A stretch of DNA of 64,000 nt from Adiantum capillus-veneris (Eukaryota; Streptophyta; Polypodiopsida; Polypodiales; Pteridaceae). The position numbers and the translations under genes are program-made. A model generated the notes under the pieces. It worked only from the letters and a program-made list of their open reading frames with translations, had not been told where the DNA came from and searched no databases. Of the stretch, positions 24,111 to 35,908 are shown one piece after another. How positions within the stretch are numbered: position 1 is the first letter of the stretch; each line of letters opens with the position of its first letter. The stretch is from NCBI GenBank assembly GCA_014529385.2, contig CM043960.1, positions 119,482,543 to 119,546,542 on the forward strand, in the 5' to 3' direction.

Positions 24111-25062
24111 CTCCAAAGCAAAGATAGGAGGTCTCTTGCATCCTTTGGAGATTCTCAATGGTAAATAGAAGATTATCTCTATGGAATTTATTGTGGGTAT
24201 ACCAAAATCACTGCACGAGGTCATGATTGATTAACTAAACTTTGCAAATTTATTCCAACTAAGTCTACTATTAAGACTCTAGAGTTAACAAAATTATTTG
24301 TTGACAATCTATATAGTCTATACGGATTTCCCATCAATATTGTGAATGATCGTGATCCCAAGTTTAACAGTCGCTTTTGGAGGGTTGTGATTAAATGATT
24401 GGGCACACAACTCAACATCAGTGCTATAGATCATCCAAAAACTGATGCCTAGCTAGAGGATATGCTAAGAGCATACATTAGGGAAAAAAATCTAATTCGG
24501 CAGATTATCTCTCTATTTTATAGTTTTCTTACAATATTGCATAACATATTACGATTGGATTCAGTCCTTTTTCATCCTTATGTATGGTTTTCAGCTTAGT
24601 GGCAATTGAAAAACTTCAACAACAAATCAGGGACTTCCTCCAAGATCACATGGATATACTAAAACTTGCTCAAAAAAATGTTCGGCAAGCACATGATCGA
24701 TACCAAAAGTACACTGATGAGAAACATCGGCAAGTAGCCTTCATTGACGGAGAAGAGCCAAATTTACGTGTGTCAGAACATTCAAAAAGTTTGAAAATTG
24801 AGCCAACACCTAAATGATCTATGAGATATTGTGGGCCTTTTAAGATACTCAAGCAAGTTGGAGATATGGCTTACAAACTTTGTTTACCAATGTATTTTAA
24901 ACTATCATGATTTAAATACTTCTCATCGTGCATCGTCAAGCATTAGTCAAGTGGAAAGACCAACCAGAAGAAGGTGCCACTCGGGAAAACATTAGTGTTC
25001 TTAAGAAGAAATTTCCCACTTTTGTTTTCGAGGACAAAACACTTCTCCAAGGTGGGAGTAAT
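24110..25062 (+). mobile_element. Ty3-type chromovirus remnant: integrase and chromodomain
   Basis: The segment reads as the end of an integrase: GGLLHPLEI, then MEFIVGIPKS, the catalytic-core stretch YGFPINIVNDRDPKFNSRFW and the block IDHPKTDA. It ends with a chromodomain-like tail (QALVKWKDQPEEGAT and FEDKTLLQGGSNV). Integrase followed by a chromodomain is known for plant chromoviruses. Gag, protease and reverse transcriptase are not present. It is a broken fossil with numerous breaks, and its left edge abuts the microsatellite cluster. Confidence 0.8.
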
Positions 25063-25916
25063 GTAAGTCCATGGGCTAATGTGAAGTCAGGCTCGAGGTT
25101 GCCTATATAATGGCGTATGACTGGGTGGAGAGCCAAGGCTTCATTATCCAATTCCTTAGACACACTAGTAATTGGTAGGATTTTACCAATTTTAGGTGTG
25201 TACACAAAAATATTAATCTTGTCAAACGGCCAAGAGATCTCACAAGGGTCGAGCACTCAGAGCCAAACCCTTTTGAACTAAGGAGGCATATCCAAATTTG
25301 GATTGGCAACCTCAAAGGGTCTCTATAGGTTCTGTTTTCAGAATGTCAGTAAGGGTTGGCTCACACAATCCATAAAGGGAATGTATGTAGTATTTGTGTA
25401 CAAAAGCACAATGCATATGAGAATTAGGCATTGCCTTAAACAAGGTAACACCTTTCTCATGAGCACACACGTCGACACGCACATGATGAGCACTACACTT
25501 GACATGTATTTTTTCATTATGACATTAGCCAAGATGGCTCCATCTTCTCAAGAATGGACCAATGAAGATCAACATAACAACATGAAGACAAGTACAAAGC
25601 CAATGAAATGAAGATGAAAAAGATGACATCGACAATAACTAACGACGACTACAACATGATGAACAAGGATCACATTACGCTAAGGATGAACCATTAATCC
25701 CTACACACTAAACTTATTTTAAAACCCATGCATGGATGTAGCCAAGTGTGAATCCAAGCGTGATGCATCTAATTAGAACCGTGTCTTGATGAATCCAAAT
25801 GTGAACTCATGCCTATTCTTGAAGATGTCATTGTGAACCATGAGCTAATGTATCCATTAAGAACTAGCCATGATGTATACATACAATCCTAGAATGAAAT
25901 CGTTTAAGGGGGCGAT
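25063..25916. other. non-coding stretch after the chromodomain
   Basis: No protein is recognised. It lies between the chromodomain and a purine tract (AAGGGGGCGA, about 25907-25915), so it could be the 3' untranslated part of the chromovirus or unrelated repeat DNA. Confidence 0.4.
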
Positions 25917-26292
25917 TGTTAGGGTTTAAACCTACTTCCATTGTATGCCTATGTGAACTACCCCTAATGGTGCTACTCTCACACACTCTAATGGGAAGCA
26001 ACCCTACACTTTGCATGACTATTATATACCACTACCTCTCACTTAAGAGTGCCACATCTTATGCCATGTATTAGGACATGTGGCTCAACATGTGGCTTAA
26101 GGCTACACTCTTCTAAATGCTATATAATAACACAGCTCATTTGATACAAATTAATGCACCTCGCATCAATCAATCTACTTTATATTATCGTGCACTTTGC
26201 TTGCTTGCGTCATTTTTTATTAGCGTGTTAACTTACTGTTGTAACTATGAATGCAACTAATCATTATCTGTCGTAATTGAGCCTTACACTAT
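25917..26292 (+). repeat. possible LTR
   Basis: TGTTAGGGTTTAAACC starts right after the purine tract AAGGGGGCGAT, the usual junction of polypurine tract and 3' LTR. A likely end is CTTACA near 26292. A TATA-like CTATATAATA lies near 26121. Its partner LTR is not in the window. It may belong to the chromovirus remnant to its left. Confidence 0.35.
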
Positions 26293-26312
26293 TCAATTAT
26301 GCCAAGATTACA

Positions 26313-27342
26313 CTAGCGTAAACCATCGATCCCCGACAATGATGCCAAATGTTGGTGGTGTCCATCGTAGCATAACTCCAATGACCAACATATAAATGTC
26401 AATTCAAAGTGATGAGCTACCTGACTAGGGCATGAAAATAATCACGCAAGCTTAGTGAGCTAATCATGTCAACATGAAATGTTAACTTGATTAGATGAGC
26501 TTCTTAGCCTATGGAGAAGCTAAGCTACAAGATTGACAAACTTCAATTCCACTTATCCTCACTTAAATAAAATCAATCACACACACTAATGATTTCAATG
26601 ACGTACAACATCACTATTCACATCATATTACACATTAATCACAAGCATACACACATAGATCTATCAAAAATCCATGATCCAATCAAACCTACATGCACAA
26701 ACAAAGAATAGAGAGAAATCACACAAGATTAGAGAGCAATAAACCACGAATAAGTTAAGATCTAGTTAATCAAGGCATCAAAAATAATCAATAGAGAATG
26801 AAAGAGGCATAGTGAAGGGTGGCATATAGCAATTAGCCACTAATAAGTTAAGGTCTGGTTAATCAAGGCATAAAAAACAATCATTAGAAAATGAAAGAGA
26901 CATAGTGAATGAGAATTAAGAGCAATGATTAGTATTAATCAAGTCACATGAGCAAGGAGAAACTCAAGGACTCCACAACCACATACACATGAGCCTCACT
27001 AGAGGTGCTCTTAACAAAAGAGACCAAGAACCTTAATTCCATTTACACACTCCTTTATATACCTAGAGTTAAATAATGTTTGGACACCCAAAGCCTTTAG
27101 GGCTCCATATTTATTGTACCTGCAAGTTAGGTAGAATAGCCCGTAACTAACCATAAATGTTACAATGGCTTGAAATGAATCGAAGATTTACAATACACAC
27201 CCATATTGGAAAAATGTGTAAACCCAATATTCACTGCATCTTTGCATCCATCCTTGATGTGCAGTCTCTAGGCTTGGGCCTTTACAGATCTCGTGAACTG
27301 ATGTTGGTTCAATTAGCACCTTGTTTCTAGACAAGGTAGGCT
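26313..27342 (-). repeat. minus-strand LTR with tRNA-Asp-type primer site
   Basis: The minus strand at 26345-26322 reads TGGCATCATTGTCGGGGATC, close to the complement of the 3' end of plant tRNA-Asp (TGGCGCCGTTGCCGGGGATC from family knowledge). The LTR would extend right from TGTTGG at 26349 to about 27342. A minus-strand TATATAAAGG lies near 27050. It shares sequence with the LTR at 12993-13507 (for example TTACAATGGCTTGAAAT). No internal coding part is next to it, so it is a fragment. Confidence 0.5.
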
Positions 27343-27469
27343 AATGAAAAAGTAGAATGTTGAACCCATGTTCTCCTACATTCAAGATTCCGTTTCTTTC
27401 TCTAGTGGGTGTGAACCTATGTTACAATTAACCCACACTAAACCCTGGGTGCGACCCATCCCTTAGCAG

Positions 27470-29095
27470 TTGGTAAGACAAAAAAAAGGCCTCATCAACT
27501 TCAGAAAAGAAGTCTCAGACACGAGAGGGGCAAAGATAACGTGGGTAGTTGGAGATCTCTTACAATGCTCAAAGCTAGTTAATTTTTTTCTGCCAAAGCA
27601 GTTGTTAACCACTTACATGCCCTACTTTGAACAGAAGGGTGTCATCTCAATGTTGGAAGGGATTTAGCATGCCCATGAATCAAGGCAGGAGTGGTCTTTC
27701 ATCCTGGGGTTTGGTTCAAGCCTAATAAGGGCATTCAAATATCTTTTGGAAATGCCAGAGCTTGAGTAGCCCAGAATGGACTTCTCTCAGATCCTTAGAC
27801 TCCTAGGTATCCCTATGAGATTCGAAGTCTCCCTAAAGCAAAGGTGGGACTGGGTTTGTGACAGATTTTAGGTGCAAGCTTACTATATGGATGACTGGCT
27901 CCTAGGGATCTAGAGCTGGGAGGGTACCACTACTTGGTCTCCTACGTAGTCTTTTTCCTCTGGCCTCCTGATGCCCACTTGGCCTAATTTGCAAGACTGG
28001 AGGGTTCTTGCAATAGTAAAATTCTACTTGTGGCCGGAGATTCAAGGCCACATTTTCCGTAGCAAAACATCGAAATGATGCATTAGCAACTGCCTCTGGC
28101 AGTGCCAACAATGGTGTAAAAGAATGGTCTCCAGTCACTCATGACTGGCTCTTAGATGGCAAACTTTCCACTAAGTTTAATCTTTGTCTGTGGGAGAGTT
28201 TTAAAGTTAGAGAAAGATGTTCTCTCTTTCTCCCAGCCTAATCTAGACCTTAGGATGCTTTGACCTCCCTCACCACTCAGGCTCACTTAGGATGGGGGGC
28301 TTAAACCTTCACAACCCCCGGACTTGAAGGCTATCACTTCCGTTGCTCTCCATGTGGTGCTTAACAAAAGATGGAAGGTGAGTCATCCTAAGAAATTGTG
28401 GCTCTCTTGGTTGATCAAGCACGAGGCTGTTTGGACTGGAAGTAAATTTCTCATAGGGATCTTCCCTAAATGCAAATGGACTGTGGAGGATATTGGGCAC
28501 CTTTTCATAACTTGTCCCTCCAGCAAACCAATTTCAGCCCTACGGGTTACTGTCTTGGGCTTTTTCAGTCTACATGGAAACAATGGCTATTGGGGCACTT
28601 TGTTAGTGTTCTCTCCTCCTGTTGGAAGAAAATGGGAGCTGATTTTGTTTGGTTGATCTGGAGGCAAAGGAACTTAATTTTGTGCAGGGGGGCTTACTAG
28701 ACTAATTGTCTGAGAATATAGTTTTTTGAAATATGGCTATATGGGGGACTTTGTTGGTGTTCTTTCCTCCTCCTGAAACAAATGGGAGGTGAAGTTTTTT
28801 GGTTGATTTGGATGCAAAGGAACTTAATTATATGCAAGGGGGCTTACTGGAATAACTGTCTGAGAATATGGTTTTCTGATCTCTACAAGGACATGATAAG
28901 AATCTGGTGAAGACGGGCTATGATCTTGGAGGAAGCTGTTGCTGGATACATAGAGCTGATTGATATGATGAATTTGAAGCAAGTATCCCCCAACACCTTC
29001 ATGATTGGCTTCATGAAGTATCTGATGAACTCGAGAACTACAGATCTGCCCTGGAAAGAACTAACATCCTTCTGGCTAAGCTTTAGGCCTTTTTG
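27470..29095 (+). pseudogene. LINE ORF2 C-terminal remnant
   Basis: The stretch around 28.35-28.70 kb reads W-K-V-S-H-P-K-K-L-W-L-S-W, then a loose zinc-binding block EDIGHLFITCPSSKP, then IWRQRNLILCRG. This order (trimmed W-x-P-K lead, H-L-F-x2-C finger, W-x2-R-N tail) matches the zf-RVT region at the end of plant LINE ORF2. Upstream, at 27.5-28.2 kb, protein-like fragments occur in several frames, with many stops. No reverse transcriptase motif or poly(A) end is clear. It is strongly decayed. A domesticated or other retroelement tail is the alternative. Confidence 0.45.
28575..28875 (+). repeat. 150-bp tandem duplication in the LINE tail
   Basis: GCAAAGGAACTTAATT occurs at 28664 and 28814, and neighbouring blocks (TGTCTGAGAATAT, GGGGGCTTACT) are repeated at the same 150-bp shift. 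The copies differ at roughly one base in eight, so the duplication is fairly old. Confidence 0.8.
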
Positions 29096-29099
29096 AGCT

Positions 29100-30107
29100 C
29101 AATGTGATGTGTGAAGCAATAATCTACCTTTTTGTATATAGAGCCCTAGCATGAGCTTGTTTTCTAAAACTTCAACATATCCTAGCCAAGCCCATTCTGT
29201 TGGGTAACATTTGTAAATTTTTCGTTCTCTTAATACATTCTCGCACGCTATGGTAAAAAAATTATGTATGTCTTGCTTGTGGTTTGGGTGAATGAATCGC
29301 ATGTCTCCAAATTCATATTAATTAGTGTTTGTGCTTCTTGTCGAGATAGAAAAAAAAGTTTTGGAGGTATAATTTCAACTTGCTCTTTCTCTCTATATAT
29401 ATCTCTGTTGACTATTCTCTCATGCATCTCCCTCAACCATGGCTTTGTGGAAACCAGTATAGACTCTGCCAAATCATGTGTACATGCCTTTGTGGAAACC
29501 AGCATGCATGTGCAGCAACAGTATTGAGATAAGAGAACTCCCGAGAAGATGCTACCCCCATCCCATATTATTACAACACAATGAATACATAGAGGATGAG
29601 ACATAGGCCATTCATCTCAATTCTAAGAAGCTTGTGCATCTCTTTGCAAAATCCAAGCAATAAGTTATATTAAGTGCTAATTTGCTCAAGAAGAACATCC
29701 CCAGTGAGAAGTGCAGTAGAAGCAAGTTTCCACATAGAGAGGCCTCCATATGCTCCAAAATAATTGTGTTTCCGGACTGCATCACTTTCTAAAGGATGCC
29801 CTTCACGATTTAAACTCAGATTGTCTCATCACCCTCTCCACCTGTCCCTCACTACAACTATGTCAAAGCATGTGTCAATTGTACTACAAAACAAATCTAT
29901 GATTCTGCTGTTTGTTGCCTTCAAAATCCTACCAATACTAGATCCGCAGCAAGAGGTGTGTGCGCGTGACATAATTTCCGAGCTCCCCAGCCACCATACT
30001 GTGGCAGGTTGAAATCCACCCCATAACACATCCCGTGCACTTTCCTGCAACAGGCATCTGTGGATCTTCGTGTAAACAATTATAATAGGTTGCCCATTTG
30101 GCTCATT
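29100..30107. other. no gene recognised; likely includes PPR 3' untranslated region
   Basis: Open frames on both strands have no domain. The part nearest 30107 lies just downstream of the minus-strand PPR stop and may be its 3' untranslated sequence. No clear polyadenylation signal was picked out. Confidence 0.4.
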
Positions 30108-33100
30108 TTATCCTAAGCCTAGCTCTGCACATGTTCTTTTACATGCATAATCAACAGGCTTAGCATTTGAAAAGAGATTCGAAACAAGAACACACGTGGA
30201 ACCTTCGATAGGCCCGAAATTTACAGCACAATTGAAGACGGTTTCTGCAAGTTCCACCTGAGAGTGTTTAAAGCAGGCAGCCAGCAAACATGTCCACATA
30301 TTGGAATCAGGTTCAATTGGCATCTTCACTAGTAAAAATTCAGCTCGTTTGAAATCTCCAGCTCGTCCAAGAGCATCTAGAATTAGTCCGTAATGTTGAA
30401 TGTTTGGTGTCCCACAATAATCTCTTATCATACATACAAAGTAATGGACAACAAGATCTATGAACCCACTATGTGTACAAGCAAAAAGAGGCAAGAGAAA
30501 CGAAACTCCATCAGGCCTCACATTTCTTAGCTTCATTTCATCAAAAACCTTCAAGCAAGCTAAGATGTCACAATCATGAGAATACACAGCAGTCAATGCA
30601 TTCCATGATGCAACCTGAGGGTCAGAGAGCATCTCGAAAATGGCCAAAGCATCGGCGGTGGCTGCAGAGCTTCCATATGCGTGCATAAGAATGTCTATTG
30701 GAAGCTCATACCCAGCAGATACTGCAGTAAAATGAATATCGCGACAAAGTTCCACAAAGCCTGCCTTTATACAAGCGTGCAAGACACAGACGAGTGTTGC
30801 ATCGTAAAACTTTGCACGTTCCTCTCTCATTTCTCTATAGAGCTGTAGAACCTTGTCACCTTCCTCAATCTCAGCATAAGCTGAAAGCATTGTATTGCTT
30901 GGCATCTCATGGCGTGGCAGCATATAAAACACACTCTCTGCTTCCTTGATGTTTCCACAACTGATGTACATACTTATAAGGCTGCTGCCAACAGTAACAT
31001 CAAGACCCAAGCCCATGTTCTCAGCTTCAGAATGAATTGCCTGTCCAGTCTTTAGTAAACTTATCGTTTGTAAATTCTTCCATTGCAAAGGGGGTTCTTC
31101 ATCCCTTGCAAGCATACAACATGCTTGCAGGGCAACTATAAAAGTGACACGTGTTGGTATGAAATTATTGAAGCAGTTATGTCGGTAAGTCTCTAAAGCC
31201 AAGTCCGCCTTTCCTCCCTCCACATATGCTGAGAGCAGTGTATTCCAAGATACAACATCAAGCCGTGGTAGACGACTAAAGGTGTGCTCTGCCTCCATAA
31301 GCCTCCCACACTTGACATATGTTGATAGTAATGCATTCCAAGACACGATGTTTGGTTGCGACAAACTGTCGAAAACAGCCCGAGATTTCAAAAAACTTCC
31401 ACACTTTCCATACATGCTAACCAGTCCATTGCACACAAAGTGATCTCTATCCAAACCATCTTTTCTTGCATCATCATGCAATGCACATCCTATTTGCAAA
31501 GACCTCATTTTGATCAAGTATCCTCCCTCGTTAGAAGCCTCTTCGGAATCTGCAAGTATGCCACAAGCTTGAAGCACAACTACAAAAGTGCACCAGTTCA
31601 CAAGGACAAAGGTCTTTTGCATATGTGCATATAACTGCAAAGCCTTCCCTGCTTCTCCCCGTTCAAGGAACACTGAAAGTATTGAATTCCATGAAGCTGG
31701 GCTACGTTCTTGCAATTGCAAAAACATATTGGTTGCTGGCATCAAACTCCCTAATCTTCCATACATGTTTATGATTGTGTTGCCCACATAGACATCAGAA
31801 ATGTGACCCAACTTCCTTGCATCTGCATGCAATGCTATGCCTATCTGCAGAAATGGATCGCCTTGGACATGCCTCTCCTTCTCTGCAAGGATACAGCATG
31901 CTTGAAGCACAGCCACAAATGTGCGTTCATTTGCAGTCACACCTTCGACTTGCATTTGCCAGAACAACCTCAAAACTTTCTCTCCTTCTTTGTTCTCAGC
32001 ATACACTGTAAGCATTGCTGTCCATGACACAACCGTCCGTTGAGATAGTCCAATAAACACATTTTCTGCTTCATCAATGCTTCCGCATTTCCCATATGTG
32101 ATCATGAGACTATTGCCGACATATACATGTATATGCAAGCTTTTGCTTTCAGCATCAACATGTATTGCCCTGCAGGTTTCTAAGGTTAATGACTTGACTG
32201 AATGACCATCCATAACAACAAATTCCGCATTTTCAGCAACCATGCGACAAGCTTGAAGAGCACCCACGATTATGCGCGCATCTGTAATGATGTCTTGCTC
32301 TTGCATCTGTTTATAGAGCTGCAATGCCTTCTTCGGTTTGTCACTTTCAACATATGCAAACAGCATTGTTGTCCATACAACTGCATTGTATTCTGGCAAG
32401 CCATCAAATACCTTTTCTACATTGGTGAGGCTCCCACATTTAGCATACATATCCATTAGAGCTGCATTGACAAATATGTCTGCACCAAACATGCAAATGT
32501 TTGCTTCAATATGGAGATGCATCCCTTCTTGTAAAAGACCTTTACTTCCACATGCTATAAGCAGGCTAACAAATGTATACGCATTGGGCTCCACGGCTTC
32601 CTCGTGCATTCGACCATACATGGTGAGTGCGTCTTGACCTCTCCCACATGCTGCATATCCTGAAATCACAGCAGTCCATGCAAACACAGAATGTGAAGGT
32701 AGCATGTTGAAGATCTCAAGGGCATCGTCAAGGCTCCCGCATTTGACAAGCGTGACGACGACATACTGGCCAAGAGGGGTGTGGATGATGGGCCGCAGAG
32801 GATGTTGAAGCAAACAGAAAGACAAATGCTTGGCGAGGGCAAGGGCTTTATTTTTGGAGCAAGCTTTCAAGAGTGACCAATACTCACACAGACTGGAAGG
32901 AATGCCCTTCTGGTCATAAGGGCCCAAGGAGACCTGCCCTTCTTCACAAAAGCTTTCAAAAGTATGGCGATTCAGGGACAAAGTCTCTCTCTCTTGCTCG
33001 ATGTTGAGCTCTGGATGCTGGAGGATCCTCCTGTCTTGTCCACGAAAAGCAGAGGAGCTCGAGAAAGGGGCTCTCGCAAAACTGTTGGGCTTGGTGCGCT

Positions 33101-33125
33101 TGGGAAGTATTGCTACTGTGTGCAT
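30108..33125 (-). CDS. PLS-class pentatricopeptide repeat protein, E1-type end, no DYW
   Basis: A single 1005-codon exon, intact. The first 45 or so residues are Ser/Arg/Lys-rich with few acidic residues, a likely plastid or mitochondrial transit peptide. From about residue 70 to 930 there are roughly 23 PPR motifs in P-L-S order, seen from recurrent blocks such as VVSWTAML, NALMDMYAKCGS and FVAVLQAC. L motifs carry inserted loops with GxALHxDA-type signatures, as in fern PPR proteins. The C-terminus (MWTCLLAACFKHSQVELAE onward) corresponds to the E1 motif and stops without a full E2, E+ or DYW deaminase. PLS proteins bind organelle RNA one base per repeat and guide C-to-U editing; one without DYW would need a partner deaminase. 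The first Met (33123-33125) precedes the basic leader and is the natural start. The gene lies alone between transposon remnants. Confidence 0.92.
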   Translation of the reverse strand: MHTVAILPKRTKPNSFARAPFSSSSAFRGQDRRILQHPELNIEQERETLSLNRHTFESFCEEGQVSLGPYDQKGIPSSLCEYWSLLKACSKNKALALAKHLSFCLLQHPLRPIIHTPLGQYVVVTLVKCGSLDDALEIFNMLPSHSVFAWTAVISGYAACGRGQDALTMYGRMHEEAVEPNAYTFVSLLIACGSKGLLQEGMHLHIEANICMFGADIFVNAALMDMYAKCGSLTNVEKVFDGLPEYNAVVWTTMLFAYVESDKPKKALQLYKQMQEQDIITDARIIVGALQACRMVAENAEFVVMDGHSVKSLTLETCRAIHVDAESKSLHIHVYVGNSLMITYGKCGSIDEAENVFIGLSQRTVVSWTAMLTVYAENKEGEKVLRLFWQMQVEGVTANERTFVAVLQACCILAEKERHVQGDPFLQIGIALHADARKLGHISDVYVGNTIINMYGRLGSLMPATNMFLQLQERSPASWNSILSVFLERGEAGKALQLYAHMQKTFVLVNWCTFVVVLQACGILADSEEASNEGGYLIKMRSLQIGCALHDDARKDGLDRDHFVCNGLVSMYGKCGSFLKSRAVFDSLSQPNIVSWNALLSTYVKCGRLMEAEHTFSRLPRLDVVSWNTLLSAYVEGGKADLALETYRHNCFNNFIPTRVTFIVALQACCMLARDEEPPLQWKNLQTISLLKTGQAIHSEAENMGLGLDVTVGSSLISMYISCGNIKEAESVFYMLPRHEMPSNTMLSAYAEIEEGDKVLQLYREMREERAKFYDATLVCVLHACIKAGFVELCRDIHFTAVSAGYELPIDILMHAYGSSAATADALAIFEMLSDPQVASWNALTAVYSHDCDILACLKVFDEMKLRNVRPDGVSFLLPLFACTHSGFIDLVVHYFVCMIRDYCGTPNIQHYGLILDALGRAGDFKRAEFLLVKMPIEPDSNMWTCLLAACFKHSQVELAETVFNCAVNFGPIEGSTCVLVSNLFSNAKPVDYACKRTCAELGLG

Positions 33126-33129
33126 GCAA

Positions 33130-35285
33130 GCAATTTGAACGAGTGTGTGAGGATAACTAAAACTTAGTAGCCGTTTGAATCGCTATTAGGGACGTTGCAG
33201 CATTAAGGGACCCTTAGCTTGTTGAGCACTACCTATGACTTGAGATCTTCAACTAGTTTGCCTTGATTGACTCACTGTACAGATGGTCAGAATTAAAAAA
33301 GTGATAGTGATGTGGATTTTATCTCATGGCATAACTTGTTTAGATGGCTCCATAGCATCTCTCATGGAAGCTTTCACCAAAAGTTTTACGGTGTCGCATC
33401 ACAAATGAGATTTTGCATCAAAAGATGTATGGAGGTGAAAATTTGCACGTAATAATTTTTAAACATGAAGAGAGATGCATTTTGTGCATTGCAATGCTTG
33501 TGCTCATCAAAAGAAAAAAAAACCATACGTATGATATATATGTATGGTGTGGAGTTGGCACAATTCTCCACATTTATAAAAATATTGTAGAGAACATGCT
33601 TTTCTTTGGTCACTTTTATCTCTTTCAGTGTTGAAGGGAGACTTATGCTTCTCCTCCAGTGTTGGAAGGACTTTCTTATTGTTAAAATACTACAATTAAA
33701 CACAAAAGAACTCATCATCGTTGATTTATGTCGTCTTATGATATTTTAAATTGTCATGCCATGGTGTACGCTCCAAGTGTCCCTTCGCTAAACATCACAA
33801 AAGTTCTTCAATCCTTGTCACCTTCATCTGCAATCGTTTCAATGAAGATGATGTAAATTCATTGTTTTAATGCATACATGATGAAATTTTTATTCCTAGC
33901 ACAAGATTAACACTTGTAATCTATTGCTCCTCTCTGGATGGTTGGCAGTATTGATATGTGTTTCCACACCGTTTATAGACAATCCACCAAAATGGCTGGT
34001 AGATAGGGATCACAATTCTTTGCAGCAGTACTGATTAGTAAACAATGTTAGGAACAACCATCTTGGTTAACTTTAGTGAGCTGAAATACAAGCACCCAAA
34101 TCGAGCCACGACCTCTCATCGTGATTGATAGAATTACAATTAATCTCATAGAGATATTGCACATACCGCGTGAAATGCTATAGAAGCTACTAATGTCATG
34201 AATGTGCATGCCACTCCAAATCAACCTTTGTTAAACACTAGGGCCCATAACACCTAGTGTGCATGCATTTAGGAAAAACAGATTCAAATTTGCATATCCA
34301 TATTCGTACTTGCCAATGCTTATGGCTAATGTTATGCCCCCGGCTTACCGCGAAAGGACTAAATACTTTCCATGTGAAACCCATGCTAACATATTTAGAT
34401 CATAATAGAATGTGAAAATCCATCACATCTAGGTATCAAATGAACTAGTTCATTAACACAACATAACTTTTCTAAATGTATATACAACCTTATGTTAAAA
34501 TCGTTAAACAATCCTTGTAACCTTAACAAGTCTTACTAAGCATCCGTGGCCATTGAAGTTATTATTGATACAATGTGCTCATGGATGAAAGCATAGAAGC
34601 TTATACATCCTAGCTGGGAAAAGCTATCAAAACATATTCAAAAATGAAATAAAACCAAATATGATGCTTACTACATAGTGTTCACTTACCCCTAGTCAAA
34701 TGCACATTATCAAATCTCCCACCGGAAAAGGCCTAGTAACACTCAAGCAGTATTGCACTGGACCCCCTGGGTGTTGCCTTTGCAATCCAAACTCCTTGGT
34801 TAAAATTGAGAATATCACACCCCTTGGTTAGACTCTATATGAAAACTGCTCAACCTAGCAGCCAATGGTAACCAACACACTCTACCGTGTCTAATAGTGA
34901 TTGAAATCGACTTTGGAAGTTGAACTTTTCCACTACCCTTTGACAGATTACGGACTTATTTCCTTGAAAGACAATTGTGACGAGATGAAATTGTGACTTT
35001 CACCAACGATGAAGTGATTGTACGTTAGTTGGGTCATACCCTTAAAAATACCACTCCTAGAAGTATGAATTTTTTGAAGCCAAGTGTAAAGATGTGGGTG
35101 TTTGGAGGATGTCTTGATTCACTTACAAGAAATAGGCTTTCCTCTTAAGACCAAATTTGGAAAAGGTTGCATGAAGAAAAGGATGGAGGAGATGTTGCAT
35201 GTAATGGAAATCACCTATTAACTTTGAGAGTAGCGAAAATTAGAGAAATACTTTGATGGAATTACTTTGAGAGCATAGCAGGTGA
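33130..35285. other. AT-rich intergenic stretch, no gene recognised
   Basis: It covers the PPR 5' side and beyond. Open frames are short and have no domain. No RNA gene, LTR or inverted repeat was recognised before about 35.29 kb. The PPR promoter should lie in the first few hundred bases, but I see no decisive TATA box. Confidence 0.5.
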
Positions 35286-35289
35286 AATT

Positions 35290-35857
35290 AACTAATGGTA
35301 GCAACTTAATTATAGAATTTAGTTAGCTTGGCATGAATAATACTTTTGCAAGAGAGAGAGATTAGAGAACATGACAACAGTTGAGAACAGGATTTATGTG
35401 GAGCCGGTCCCCCCTCCAATAGGCATTTGTATTATAGTTTCTCCCATCAAGAGAGACTTGTTACATTACAATCTTTGTGTTCCTTGTGACCTAGGTGATG
35501 CAATGAAGATGGAAAGCTTCATGCATCACGAGCATAACATAAACTTTGTAGAAAGCATCAACTATCCCAAGACCTCAAACACCTTTGAAGGTGGAGAGAG
35601 CTAGCAGGGAATGAGGGTAGGAAAGAGAAAGAAGAAACATTTCATAGAAGAAAGAATTAGTTCATCACTTATCATCACTCTTCTTGCTAGCATACGCAAT
35701 AGCATAGTAATGAAGATGGAAAAGATGGCAAGCTTAAGCATTGAATCATAGCTCTTGGTTGGATTTGCATTCCATTGCCAAGAGTGCTGGTGTAGGCTCT
35801 CAACCTCTCTACTTTCTTGGAGAAGGAGAGGGAGCTCTTGCAATTTGCACAATCACA

Positions 35858-35908
<51 letters not shown>

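Noticed and set aside
31356-32637. Several plus-strand frames of 67-99 codons opposite the PPR gene
   Set aside because: They are antisense shadows of the PPR reading frame.
33386-33718. 110-codon minus frame upstream of the PPR gene
   Set aside because: AT-rich, no domain, and opposed by an equally open plus frame; no support as a gene.
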